A DNA stretch of 36,959 bases from AWTP1-18 sp036518635 (GTDB taxonomy: Bacteria; Pseudomonadota; Gammaproteobacteria; Burkholderiales; Rhodocyclaceae), in NCBI GenBank assembly GCA_036518635.1, contig DATDMT010000157.1, forward strand, positions 1 through 36,959. Direction: 5' to 3'. This document shows, in pieces, positions 1 to 7,819 of the stretch. Both the position numbers and the translations under genes were made by a program. Every line of letters begins with the position of its first letter. Position 1 is the first letter of the stretch. The notes under the pieces are model-generated. The model was not told the origin of the DNA and searched no databases. It worked only from the letters and a program-made list of their open reading frames with translations.

Positions 1-1521
1 GCCGAGACCAGCTACATCACCTGCCCGCGCTGCACCGGCACCGGCCACATCCGCTCCACCGAATCCGCCGCGCTGCACATCCTGCGCATCCTCGAAGAGG
101 AAGCCATGAAGGAAAACACCGGCGCCCTGCACGTCCAGGTCCCGGTGGATGTCGGCACCTTCCTGCTGAACGAAAAGCGCGACGACATCGGCCGCATCGA
201 ACTGCGCCACCGGGTCAATCTGGTGATCGTGCCGAATCGTCATCTGGAAACCCCGGCCCACGAAATCATCCGCCTGCGCCACGACCAGTTGAACGCCGAG
301 AGCATCGCCCTGGCCAGCTATCAGATGGCTGAGAAGCCCATCGAGGAAGCCTACCAGCCGCCCTCGGCCCAGAACGAAGCCAAGCCCGTCCGGGCCGAAG
401 CCGCGGTCAAGGGCATCACCCCCGACCAGCCGGCCCCAGTGGTCGAGCATCGCGCCTCCGAGCCGGCCGCCAAGGCCGAATCCGGCTTTTTCGGCAAGAT
501 CATCGCTTGGTTCTCCGGCAGCAAGGAAGAGGAAAAGCCCGTCACCCCGCAGAAGCCGGCCAAGCCCGGCGCCCGCCGTGAGCGGGGCGAGCGTGACCGC
601 AACGAACGCGGTGGTCGCGGTCGTGGCCGCGGTGGCCGCGACGGCGGCAATCGTGACGGCGGCGAAGGCCGCGAGCGTCAGGGTCGCGAGGAACGCGAGG
701 ATCGCAAGGAACCGCGCCAGCAAAAGCCCCGCGGCGAAGAAAACGTCGAAGGCGGCCGTGAGCGCGCCCCCCGTGGCGAACGCCAGGAACGCGGCGAGCG
801 TCAAACCAACGAGCAGCGTGAGCCCCGCGAGCCGCGGGAACCGCGCCAGCCGCGCCCCCCGCGCAACACCGAGCAGCAGGCCGCCCGTGGCGAGCCCGTA
901 GCCAATGCAGCCGTGGCCGCTGACGGCGCACCGGCCGCCCCCGCCGCCGAAGGCAATGGTCAGGGCGAACGCCGCCGTGGCCGTCGCGGTGGTCGTGGCC
1001 GTGGCGAACGCCGCAACGAGGAAGGCACGCAAGCCACCAACGAGGCCACCAACGAGGCCGGCAACGAAGCTGCCAGCGCAATCGCCGCCGACGTCGCCCA
1101 GACTACCGCTGCTGCGCCCATCGCCGCACCGGTAGTCGAAGCCGCGGCACCGCAAGCCGCCGTGGTCGAGACCGTTGCTGCCGCTCCGGTAGCCGCCCCG
1201 GTTGCCGAAGTGGTGGCCGCGCCGGTCGTCACCGCCCCCGTGGTGCAGGAAGCGGCTCCCGCCCCTGCCCCGGTGGTCGTTGAAGCCCCTGCGCCGGTCG
1301 TAGCGGCCGTAGCGCCGGCCCCTATCGTGGTGCCGGAAGTTGCCAAGGCTGATCTCGGCGCCGACCTGCAGCAGGCCGGCCTGGTGATGATCGAAACCGC
1401 CGCCGGCGTCAGCCCGGCACCCGCTGTCGCCGCACCGGCCCAGCCCCTGGGCCGCAAGCCCAAGCCCGCCCCGGTGATCGCCAGCGAGCCGCTGCAGATG
1501 GTGGAAACCCACCGCGACTAA
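1..1521 (+). CDS. rne: Ribonuclease E, C-terminal part (5' end outside window)
   Basis: Endoribonuclease that starts mRNA decay and processes rRNA and tRNA precursors; its C-terminal tail normally scaffolds the degradosome at the membrane. The frame is open from base 1, so the gene is truncated by the window edge; about 506 codons remain. The visible part begins in the catalytic half with the Zn-link motif CPRCTGTG (residues 8-15 of the fragment), followed by the conserved small-domain segment ILEEEAMKENTGALHVQVP. After about residue 150 it becomes a low-complexity tail: an Arg/Glu/Gly-rich block (RGERQERGER-type repeats, RRGRRGGRGRGER), typical of RNA-binding regions, then a long Ala/Pro/Val-rich stretch. 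Tail composition varies among betaproteobacteria. It ends at a TAA-containing junction followed by a strong terminator. The assignment is secure; RNase G is excluded by the long tail. Confidence 0.95.
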   Translation, partial: AETSYITCPRCTGTGHIRSTESAALHILRILEEEAMKENTGALHVQVPVDVGTFLLNEKRDDIGRIELRHRVNLVIVPNRHLETPAHEIIRLRHDQLNAESIALASYQMAEKPIEEAYQPPSAQNEAKPVRAEAAVKGITPDQPAPVVEHRASEPAAKAESGFFGKIIAWFSGSKEEEKPVTPQKPAKPGARRERGERDRNERGGRGRGRGGRDGGNRDGGEGRERQGREEREDRKEPRQQKPRGEENVEGGRERAPRGERQERGERQTNEQREPREPREPRQPRPPRNTEQQAARGEPVANAAVAADGAPAAPAAEGNGQGERRRGRRGGRGRGERRNEEGTQATNEATNEAGNEAASAIAADVAQTTAAAPIAAPVVEAAAPQAAVVETVAAAPVAAPVAEVVAAPVVTAPVVQEAAPAPAPVVVEAPAPVVAAVAPAPIVVPEVAKADLGADLQQAGLVMIETAAGVSPAPAVAAPAQPLGRKPKPAPVIASEPLQMVETHRD

Positions 1522-1541
1522 GCGGTCGGCAAGCAGCAACG

Positions 1542-1569
1542 AAAAGGGCGCACCGCGGTGCGCCCTTTT
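1542..1569. terminator. Bidirectional rho-independent terminator between rne and the phosphatase gene
   Basis: Perfect 13-bp inverted repeat (AAAAGGGCGCACC / GGTGCGCCCTTTT) around a central GC, followed by further T residues on the plus strand. It also ends in a T run when read on the minus strand. It lies 21 bases after the rne stop and 16 bases before the end of the convergent phosphatase gene, so it probably serves both. Confidence 0.9.
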
Positions 1570-1584
1570 TTATTCCCACGCCGC

Positions 1585-2082
1585 TCAGCGGCGCATGGCG
1601 GACAGCGTCGCCAACAAGCCGCGGGCGCCGGCCTCGGCCATGTCCAGCACCCGCTGGAAGCCGGCGGCGCCGCCGTAATAGGGATCAGGCACCTCGTCCT
1701 CAGCAAGGCCATCGGCGAATTCGAGGAACAGCTTGAGCTTATGCCGGTAGGCCTGCGGGCAAGCGCCCTGCAACAACTTGAGGTTTTCCCGGTCCATCGC
1801 CAGGATCAAGTCGAAGCGGGCGAAATCCGCCGCGCTGACCTGGCGTGCGCGCAGGGATGAAAGATCGTAGCCGCGCTCCGCCGCCGCCTGCTGGGTGCGC
1901 TGATCGGGCGGCTCGCCGATGTGATAACCGTGAGTGCCGGCCGAGGCCAGTTCAACGATCTGGTCGAGGCCCCAATTGCGCACCAGGGCGCGGGCAACCC
2001 CTTCCACGGTCGGCGAACGACAAATATTGCCCATGCAGACGAACAAGACGGACATGCGTCCGCCATTGAATCCTCGATCCAT
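1585..2082 (-). CDS. Low-molecular-weight protein tyrosine phosphatase
   Basis: Cytoplasmic phosphatase of the LMW-PTP / arsenate reductase-like family, hydrolysing phosphotyrosine through a cysteine phospho-enzyme. The P-loop CMGNICRS (C-x5-R-S) sits at the N terminus and the general-acid loop DPYYGG near the C terminus has the expected Asp-Pro followed by two Tyr, which points to a true phosphatase and not to an ArsC. Length (about 165 aa) fits the family. Start: ATG at 2082 is preceded by GGGGAG at 8 nt; the alternative ATG at 2055, giving MSVLFVCMGN, is where many homologues begin but has a weaker ribosome site. It stands alone, convergent with rne. No exopolysaccharide or tyrosine kinase gene is adjacent, so its substrate cannot be guessed. 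Confidence 0.9.
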   Translation of the reverse strand: MDRGFNGGRMSVLFVCMGNICRSPTVEGVARALVRNWGLDQIVELASAGTHGYHIGEPPDQRTQQAAAERGYDLSSLRARQVSAADFARFDLILAMDRENLKLLQGACPQAYRHKLKLFLEFADGLAEDEVPDPYYGGAAGFQRVLDMAEAGARGLLATLSAMRR

Positions 2083-2183
2083 GCTCCTCACTCCCCATGC
2101 CTATGGATGGCATTTGTTTTATGTCTCTAGCAATCATAGAACGCCCCCTCGCTTAGCGGAAGGGTTTGCGCACAACCCGAAAT

Positions 2184-2846
2184 TCAGCCTTCCGACTTGC
2201 CGATGCCCTGCTCCACCGCATACACGGCGGCCTGCACCCGGCTGGTCAGATTGAGTTTCTTCAGGATGTTCTGGACGTGAATCTTGACCGTGCTCTCCGC
2301 CAGATTCAGGTTGCGCGCGATCTTCTTGTTGCTGTCGCCGTGGGCCAGATAGGACAAGATTTCCCGCTCCCGCGGCGACAGCTTTTCCTTGTCCGCCGCC
2401 AGTTCCTCGCCCTTGCGTTCGCCGCGCACGCCGGCCACCAGCTTGGCGGTCATCTGCGGCGAAATCACCGCCTCGCCGTGGGCAGCGCGGCGCACCGCAT
2501 CCACCAAGGCGTCCACCTCGATATTCTTCAGCAGATAGCCCACGGCGCCGGCACGCAGCGTCGCCAGCAGGTCTTCCGCGTCTTCCGACACAGTCAGCAT
2601 CAGCACATGGGTTTCCGGCACTTCCTCGGTGATCAGTTGCACCGCCTCGCGGCCGCTGATGCCGGGCATGTGCAGGTCGAGCAGCACCACGTCGGGCTTC
2701 AAGGTCTTCGCCCGCTTGATCCCCTCCAGCCCGTCGCCGGCCTCGCCGACGATCTCGCAATCCTCCTGGCGGCTCAACAGCGACTTGATGCCGCTGCGGA
2801 ACAGGGAGTGATCGTCCACCAGCAGAATGCGGATGGTCTCGCTCAC
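2184..2846 (-). CDS. narL: Nitrate/nitrite response regulator NarL
   Basis: DNA-binding response regulator of the NarL/FixJ class. The N-terminal receiver domain has the acidic pair in LLVDDHSLFRSG, the phospho-acceptor Asp in VVLLDLHMPGISG (about residue 57), and the conserved Thr and Lys in MLTVSED and YLLKNIE. The C-terminal LuxR-type helix-turn-helix (LSPREREILSYLAHGDSNKK onwards, about residues 150-215) carries the STVKIHVQNILKKL recognition helix. The start is taken as GTG at 2846, giving VSETIRILLVDD, 221 aa; it overlaps the end of narX by 4 nt, so the two are translationally coupled. Upstream in-frame codons encode non-homologous sequence. It should bind NarL heptamers at the nar promoters under nitrate. 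Weak hairpins lie just downstream (about 2143-2178) but lack a clear T tract. Confidence 0.95.
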   Translation of the reverse strand: MSETIRILLVDDHSLFRSGIKSLLSRQEDCEIVGEAGDGLEGIKRAKTLKPDVVLLDLHMPGISGREAVQLITEEVPETHVLMLTVSEDAEDLLATLRAGAVGYLLKNIEVDALVDAVRRAAHGEAVISPQMTAKLVAGVRGERKGEELAADKEKLSPREREILSYLAHGDSNKKIARNLNLAESTVKIHVQNILKKLNLTSRVQAAVYAVEQGIGKSEG

Positions 2847-4786
2847 GCCGCCTCCTTGCGATTGCCCGGCAGGGTCAGCAAAACCTCGGTGCCGCCGCCG
2901 CGGCGCGAATGCACCGTCAGCGTGCCGCCGATGCGATGACAACGTTCCTTCATGATTTTCAGTCCCACGTGATTGTCGGAATTGGCCGCCGGATCGTTTT
3001 CCGGATCGAAGCCAACGCCATTGTCATTGACCGTCAGCGCCAGGCCGGACAGGCCGCGTTCCACCGTCACCGTGACGCGGCTCGCCTTGGCGTGCTTGCG
3101 GATGTTCGACAGGCATTCCTGGACGATGTGCAGCAACTGCACCTCGGTCTCCGGCGGCAGCGGTGCGCCGCCACCCTGGATGCGCAACTCGGCGCCGACC
3201 CCGGTCTGGCCCTCGAATTTTTCCAGGGAGGAGCGCAGGGTGCCCTCCAGATCGTCCTGCATGATCCGGGTGCGGAAATGCACCAGCAACTCGCGCACGT
3301 CGTCGTAGCTCTCCTGCACCCCTTCGCGGATTTGCGAGACGGTGGCCTCGGCTTCCGCCAGGTCGCGCCGTTGCAGCGAATCCTTCAGCAACTGCACCTG
3401 GATGTTGAGGAAGGCCAAGCCCTGGGCAATCGAATCGTGAAGTTCCTGCGCCAGCAGGTTGCGCTCTTCCGAGATCGCCATCTCCCGCTCGCGCATCACC
3501 AGGCGCTGATTCTCCACGGCGACGCCGAGATGCTGGCCGAGAGTTTCCAACAGCAACGTCTCCTGCTTGCTGACGGCCCGCGCCGTATTGAAATACAGAT
3601 TGAACTGGCCCAACAGGCGCTTGTTGTGGCTGATGCTGAAGGCCGTCGCGGTACGGAAACCGGCCCGTGCGCAGTTGCCCATGGTCATGCCCGCCGGCGG
3701 CGTTTCAACGCTGCAGACCATCGGCGCCAGGCGGCTCACCGCCTCGCCGCAGAGACATTGACCGACCCGCACCACCGCCTCGTTGCGAACGAACTCCTCC
3801 GGCAAGCCCTCCTGCACCAGCAGGTACAGCTCCTGGGTGCTGCCGACGAACAAGCGCACCGAGGCCCCATCGGCGCCCATCGCCAGCTTGATCCGGCGGA
3901 GGAATTCCTGGCACAGGTCCTCAATCGGTACCGCCTCGTTGAGACAGGCGGCGACCTCGTAGAGCAGGCCCAGCTCACGGTTTTTCTCGGCAACGCTGCG
4001 GGTCTTGGTTTCCACCCGTTCCTCCAGCGTCGCATAGAGGTTTTCCAGGTGGTCGGCCATGTGGTTGAAGCCCTCCGCCAGCTCGCCGAATTCGTCATGG
4101 CTCTGCACCGGCAGGCGCACGCCGAAATCGCCGCCGCCCATGCGCCCCATGCCGCTATGGAGTATCCGCACCGGGCGGATCACCTGCACCAGGAAGAAGA
4201 CGATCAGGATCATCGTGCCGACCAGGGCCAGCAGCAGCAGCCCCACCTGCAGCGAGCGCAGCACATTGGTGTTGTTGGAATAGCTGCGCTCCATCTTCAA
4301 CACCAGGCCGTTGATCAGCGAGACGAACAGGTGCACGTCCTGATGGAAAGACGCCAGCAGGCGCTCGCGATGGGGCGAGTCGGCGGTCTGGCTCAGCGCC
4401 AGGACCATCGGCTTGATCTTCTGCGACCAGTCGGTGCGCACCGCGCGGATATCTTCGAGGATCGCCTCCTCGCGTGGAATGAACAGGGGGCGCAGCGGGT
4501 CGCCCCGCTCCAGATCGGTCAACACCCGGTCGAACTCGGTGACCTCGGCGCTGACATCGTGCATCAGCCGCGCCACATCGGCGCCGGGCTCGGCGCGCCG
4601 AGTCAGCAGATAGGCGATGCGGTAGGAGCGCATGCGCTCGCTGCCGGCGTCGTTGATCGCTGCCGCCGCCCCTTCCAACTGCCAGGAAACCCGCAAGGTC
4701 ATGCCGATGGCCGCCAGGGCCACGACGAAGAAGATCAGCAGCATGCCGATGATCTTGGTAGACAGCTTGCGGTTGCCGAGCATCAC
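2843..4786 (-). CDS. narX: Nitrate/nitrite sensor histidine kinase NarX
   Basis: Inner-membrane sensor kinase that phosphorylates NarL when nitrate is bound in the periplasm. Order of parts: transmembrane helix 1 (about residues 10-30); periplasmic four-helix sensor with the P-box-like segment NDAGSERMRSYR (about 41-52), which in NarX/NarQ contacts nitrate; transmembrane helix 2 (about 180-200); HAMP linker; central GAF-like module with several Cys; HisKA_3 dimerisation domain with the phospho-acceptor His in AQELHDSIAQG (about 450); and an HATPase domain with DNGVGFD. The 647-aa length is typical (E. coli NarX is about 600). Start: GTG at 4786 directly before an ATG, with GGAGG 9 nt upstream. 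It is followed by narL with a 4-nt overlap, and a candidate FNR site lies upstream. Confidence 0.95.
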   Translation of the reverse strand: MMLGNRKLSTKIIGMLLIFFVVALAAIGMTLRVSWQLEGAAAAINDAGSERMRSYRIAYLLTRRAEPGADVARLMHDVSAEVTEFDRVLTDLERGDPLRPLFIPREEAILEDIRAVRTDWSQKIKPMVLALSQTADSPHRERLLASFHQDVHLFVSLINGLVLKMERSYSNNTNVLRSLQVGLLLLALVGTMILIVFFLVQVIRPVRILHSGMGRMGGGDFGVRLPVQSHDEFGELAEGFNHMADHLENLYATLEERVETKTRSVAEKNRELGLLYEVAACLNEAVPIEDLCQEFLRRIKLAMGADGASVRLFVGSTQELYLLVQEGLPEEFVRNEAVVRVGQCLCGEAVSRLAPMVCSVETPPAGMTMGNCARAGFRTATAFSISHNKRLLGQFNLYFNTARAVSKQETLLLETLGQHLGVAVENQRLVMREREMAISEERNLLAQELHDSIAQGLAFLNIQVQLLKDSLQRRDLAEAEATVSQIREGVQESYDDVRELLVHFRTRIMQDDLEGTLRSSLEKFEGQTGVGAELRIQGGGAPLPPETEVQLLHIVQECLSNIRKHAKASRVTVTVERGLSGLALTVNDNGVGFDPENDPAANSDNHVGLKIMKERCHRIGGTLTVHSRRGGGTEVLLTLPGNRKEAA

Positions 4787-4843
4787 GCCTCTTCACCTCC
4801 GGGTTGATCAGCGCATTTTATGCGCCTGGAGCCATCTGCCTTA

Positions 4844-4857
4844 ATGATTCGAGTCAA
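4844..4857 (-). promoter_or_regulatory. Candidate FNR/Anr box upstream of narX
   Basis: On the minus strand the sequence reads TTGAC-TCGA-ATCAT, matching the FNR consensus TTGAT-N4-ATCAA at 8 of 10 defined bases. The centre lies about 64 bases before the narX start codon, compatible with activation from a -41.5 position. FNR control of nitrate-sensing genes is well known. The assignment is by eye only, and no -10 element was confirmed. Confidence 0.45.
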
Positions 4858-4862
4858 GGCCA

Positions 4863-4901
4863 CCCATAAAAACAGGGCCTCCCTTGGCGGAAGGGAGGCC
4901 C
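4863..4901 (-). terminator. Terminator of the narK1K2GHJI operon
   Basis: Perfect 11-bp stem GGGCCTCCCTT / AAGGGAGGCCC with a 5-base loop, followed on the minus strand by TGTTTTTA. It lies 71 bases after the narI stop codon and just before the narX control region, separating the two units. Confidence 0.85.
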
Positions 4902-4972
4902 AAGGAGCTTACCCCGCCGGGCGTGAGGCATTCCCGGCGAAGCGTGCTCGGTACGAAGGGAATCGTGCCTGC

Positions 4973-5662
4973 TTAGACACTGCGTTTGGTGCGCACGATC
5001 TGGTAAGCCCGGCCCAGGTAGTCGAAGGGCGCGGTCAGCACGTGCACCAGACGGGTGAAGGGGAACATCAGGAAGATCGTCATGCCGAACACCAGATGCA
5101 CCCGGTAGATGCCGTCGACGGCTTCCAGCAGCTCAGGCTGCGGGCTCAGGCTGACGACGCTCTGCACCCAGCCGGACAGTTGCAGCATCACGCTGGCGTC
5201 CTGGTGACCGGCGTGGCCGATCGACACCGGCAGCGTGGACAGGCCCAGCAGGAGGGTCAGCAGCAGCCAGGTCAGGACGAAGATGTCCATGTAGCGGGAC
5301 GCCGCACGGATGCGGGCATTGAACATGCGCCGCAGCCAGAGGATGGCGCCGCCGATCAGGCACATCAGGCCGAACACCGAACCGGCCATGATGGCGATCC
5401 ACTGGTGCTGCATGTCGGAAACGCCCAGCCCGGTCCATAGGGCATGGGGCATCACCAGACCGGCAAAATGGCCGCCGAAGATCGACAGGATACCGATGTG
5501 GAAGAAATTGCTGGCCAGCAGCATGCCTTTCTTGGACAGCAACAGGGAGGAATCGGTCTTCCACGTGTACTGCTCGTGGTCGTAGCGAATCCAGCAGCCC
5601 AGCACGAACACCGTCAGCGCGATGTACGGATAGACCGAGAAGAAAAACTTGTGCAGATTCAT
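4973..5662 (-). CDS. narI: Respiratory nitrate reductase gamma subunit (cytochrome b)
   Basis: Membrane cytochrome b subunit that oxidises quinol at the periplasmic side and passes electrons through two b hemes to NarH. About five transmembrane helices are visible. The four heme ligands are present: His55 and His65 in the NFFHIG and GGHFAG segments, and a C-terminal pair 18 residues apart in YRVHLVF and RLVHVL, matching His56/66/187/205 of E. coli NarI. Length 229 aa is typical (E. coli 225). Start ATG has GAGGAG 8 nt upstream, within a 13-nt gap after narJ. It is the last gene of the narK1K2GHJI operon and is followed by a terminator. Confidence 0.97.
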   Translation of the reverse strand: MNLHKFFFSVYPYIALTVFVLGCWIRYDHEQYTWKTDSSLLLSKKGMLLASNFFHIGILSIFGGHFAGLVMPHALWTGLGVSDMQHQWIAIMAGSVFGLMCLIGGAILWLRRMFNARIRAASRYMDIFVLTWLLLTLLLGLSTLPVSIGHAGHQDASVMLQLSGWVQSVVSLSPQPELLEAVDGIYRVHLVFGMTIFLMFPFTRLVHVLTAPFDYLGRAYQIVRTKRSV

Positions 5663-5675
5663 GGTCGTGGTCTCC

Positions 5676-6224
5676 TCAGGCAGCCAGCTTGGCCAGCGCG
5701 CCGTGGTTTTCGATGATGCGGATCAGGGGTGCGTAGGGGCTCCCGGCCTTTTCCAGGTTGGCGGCAAGCACGTTCAGCACCTTCACCACGTCGCCCAAGA
5801 AAACGCGGCGCTCGTTCTGGTCCAGGGTGGAAGCGAACTCCAGCATCAGCGGCAGGTAGTCCGGCAGTTCCTTCGGATCCGCCTCGAAGCCGTAGCTCTT
5901 GTAGAACTCGGAGAGGTCGATCAGGGCCGGGCCGCGGGTCTTTTCCTCGCCGAAGATGTGGTGGGTCAGGTGCAGGCTGTGTTCCGCCGCCATGTCGAAG
6001 GTCTGGACGTAGCGCTGCTGTGCTTCGTCGTCCGGCAGGGCGAGCAGTTCCTCGACGAAGCGGGCGATGTCACCCTGCTCCTCGCTGGAGAACAGCTCGT
6101 CCTGATCCAGGCTGCGCACCAGGGCCTGGCCGCCGCCGAGCGCGGCGGTTTCGGCGCGCAGGCCGGCGACGACTTCATCGCCGGGGTAGTCGAGCAGAAC
6201 GGACAAGAGTCGATAGATCATCAT
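5676..6224 (-). CDS. narJ: Nitrate reductase molybdenum cofactor assembly chaperone NarJ
   Basis: Cytoplasmic chaperone of the TorD/NarJ family that holds apo-NarGH during insertion of the molybdenum cofactor and iron-sulfur clusters, before attachment to NarI. The sequence starts MMIYRLLSVLLDYP, a typical NarJ N terminus, and contains the family segment LHLTHHIFGEEKTRGPALIDL (first 20 residues match the conserved core) with SEFYKSYGFE after it. Length 182 aa. Start: the first ATG of the ATGATG pair at 6224 is preceded by GGAG at 6 nt, which overlaps the narH stop; a longer in-frame reading upstream overlaps narH and is not supported. Confidence 0.96.
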   Translation of the reverse strand: MMIYRLLSVLLDYPGDEVVAGLRAETAALGGGQALVRSLDQDELFSSEEQGDIARFVEELLALPDDEAQQRYVQTFDMAAEHSLHLTHHIFGEEKTRGPALIDLSEFYKSYGFEADPKELPDYLPLMLEFASTLDQNERRVFLGDVVKVLNVLAANLEKAGSPYAPLIRIIENHGALAKLAA

Positions 6225-6234
6225 GGCCTTCTCC

Positions 6235-7785
6235 TTAACCGCGCTTGCCGGCGTGGGGCGGCAGCTCGCGGGATTCAACGGTTTCACGGCGACGCTCGGG
6301 GAACAGCGAGTGGCTGCTGACGCCGGGCGAGGAATCGTTGCCGAAGGTGAAGCCGTTCTGGCCCTGGAAGCCGTAGTAGTCGTCGAGGCGGATTTCCTCG
6401 TGGGAGGTCGGCACGACGAAACGGTCTTCGTAGTTAGCGATGGCCAGATAGCGGTACATCTCCTTGGCGGTGTCCTCGCTCATGCCCACAGCTTCGAGGG
6501 GGCGCAGATCGGCCTTGCCTTCGACGTGCACCGAGCGCTGGTAGGAACGCATCGCGATCAGCTTGCTCAGCGCCGAGACGATGTACTCCTCCTTGCCTGC
6601 GGTCAGCAGATTGGCCAGGTACTGCACCGGCAGACGCATCGCCGAGGCCTTCGGGATCACGCCGTCGGATTCGGTCGGCAGAGCCTTCTGGTCGATCTGC
6701 GACTGCACCGGCGACAGCGGCGGCACGTACCAGATCATCGGCAGGGTGCGGAACTCGGGGTGCAGCGGGAAGGCTATCTTCCACTCCACCGCCATCTTGT
6801 AGATCGGCGACTTCTGCGCAGCTTCGATCCAGTGCTCGGGCACGCCGTCCTTCTTGGCTTGCTCGATGATCTTCGGATCGTAGGGATCGACGAACATGTC
6901 CAGGTGGGCCTTGTAGATGTCCTGGTCGTTGTCGGTGCTGGCGGCTTCGAGAACCTTGTCGGCGTCGTAAAGAATGATGCCGTTGTAGCGGATGCGGCCG
7001 ACGCAGGATTCCGAGCAGACGGTGGGCATGCCGGATTCGACGCGGGGGTAGCAGCCGATGCACTTCTCGGCCTTGGACGATTCCCAGTTGAAGAACACCT
7101 TCTTGTAGGGGCAGCCGGAGATGCACATCCGCCAGCCGCGGCAGCGGTCCTGGTCGGCCAGGACGATGCCGTCTTCCTCGCGCTTGTACATCGCGCCGGA
7201 GGGGCAGGAGGCGACGCAAGCCGGGTTGATGCAGTGGTTGCAAATCCGCGGCAGATACATGTGGAAGGTGTTCTGGAACTGCTTGTACATCTCCTTCTCC
7301 ATGTTGGAGAAGTTGCGGTCCTTGGAACGCTTCTCGAACTCGCCCGCCAGGTCGTCTTCCCAGTTCGGGCCCCAGGTGATTTTCTCCATCCGCTCGCCGG
7401 TGATCTGCGACATCGGCCGTGCCGTCGGCGCCGCCTCGGAGAGGGGCGCGTTCTGCAGCCGCGCGTAGTCGTAGGTGAAGGGCTCGTAGTAGTCGTCGAT
7501 CTCGGGCAGGTTCGGGTTGGCGAAGATCTGGACGATCTTCTTCAGCCGGCCGCCGGCCTTCAGCTCCAGCTTGCCGTTGATCTTTTCCCAGCCGCCCTTC
7601 CACTTCTCCTGGTTTTCCCAGTCCTTCGGATAGCCGATACCGGGCTTGGATTCGACGTTGTTGAACCAGGCGTACTCGATCCCCTTGCGGTTGGACCAGA
7701 CGTTCTTGCAAGTCACCGAGCAGGTGTGGCAGCCGATGCACTTGTCCAGGTTGAACACCATCGCGAATTGAGCGCGAATTTTCAT
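6235..7785 (-). CDS. narH: Respiratory nitrate reductase beta subunit (iron-sulfur)
   Basis: Electron-transfer subunit linking NarI hemes to the NarG active site, on the cytoplasmic face of the membrane. It carries four Cys groups: CIGCHTCSVTC at the N terminus (residues 16-26), CNHCINPACVASCP, a third group CRGWRMCISGCP in which Trp replaces one Cys, and CIGCYPRVESG with a distal Cys. The Trp substitution is the hallmark of the [3Fe-4S] cluster of NarH; the others hold [4Fe-4S] clusters. Length 516 aa is standard. Start ATG has AGGAG at 6 nt. It sits 34 nt after narG in the operon. Confidence 0.98.
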   Translation of the reverse strand: MKIRAQFAMVFNLDKCIGCHTCSVTCKNVWSNRKGIEYAWFNNVESKPGIGYPKDWENQEKWKGGWEKINGKLELKAGGRLKKIVQIFANPNLPEIDDYYEPFTYDYARLQNAPLSEAAPTARPMSQITGERMEKITWGPNWEDDLAGEFEKRSKDRNFSNMEKEMYKQFQNTFHMYLPRICNHCINPACVASCPSGAMYKREEDGIVLADQDRCRGWRMCISGCPYKKVFFNWESSKAEKCIGCYPRVESGMPTVCSESCVGRIRYNGIILYDADKVLEAASTDNDQDIYKAHLDMFVDPYDPKIIEQAKKDGVPEHWIEAAQKSPIYKMAVEWKIAFPLHPEFRTLPMIWYVPPLSPVQSQIDQKALPTESDGVIPKASAMRLPVQYLANLLTAGKEEYIVSALSKLIAMRSYQRSVHVEGKADLRPLEAVGMSEDTAKEMYRYLAIANYEDRFVVPTSHEEIRLDDYYGFQGQNGFTFGNDSSPGVSSHSLFPERRRETVESRELPPHAGKRG

Positions 7786-7819
7786 TTGAATCTCCTAATC
7801 TTTCTCTGTCAGGGGGCGT

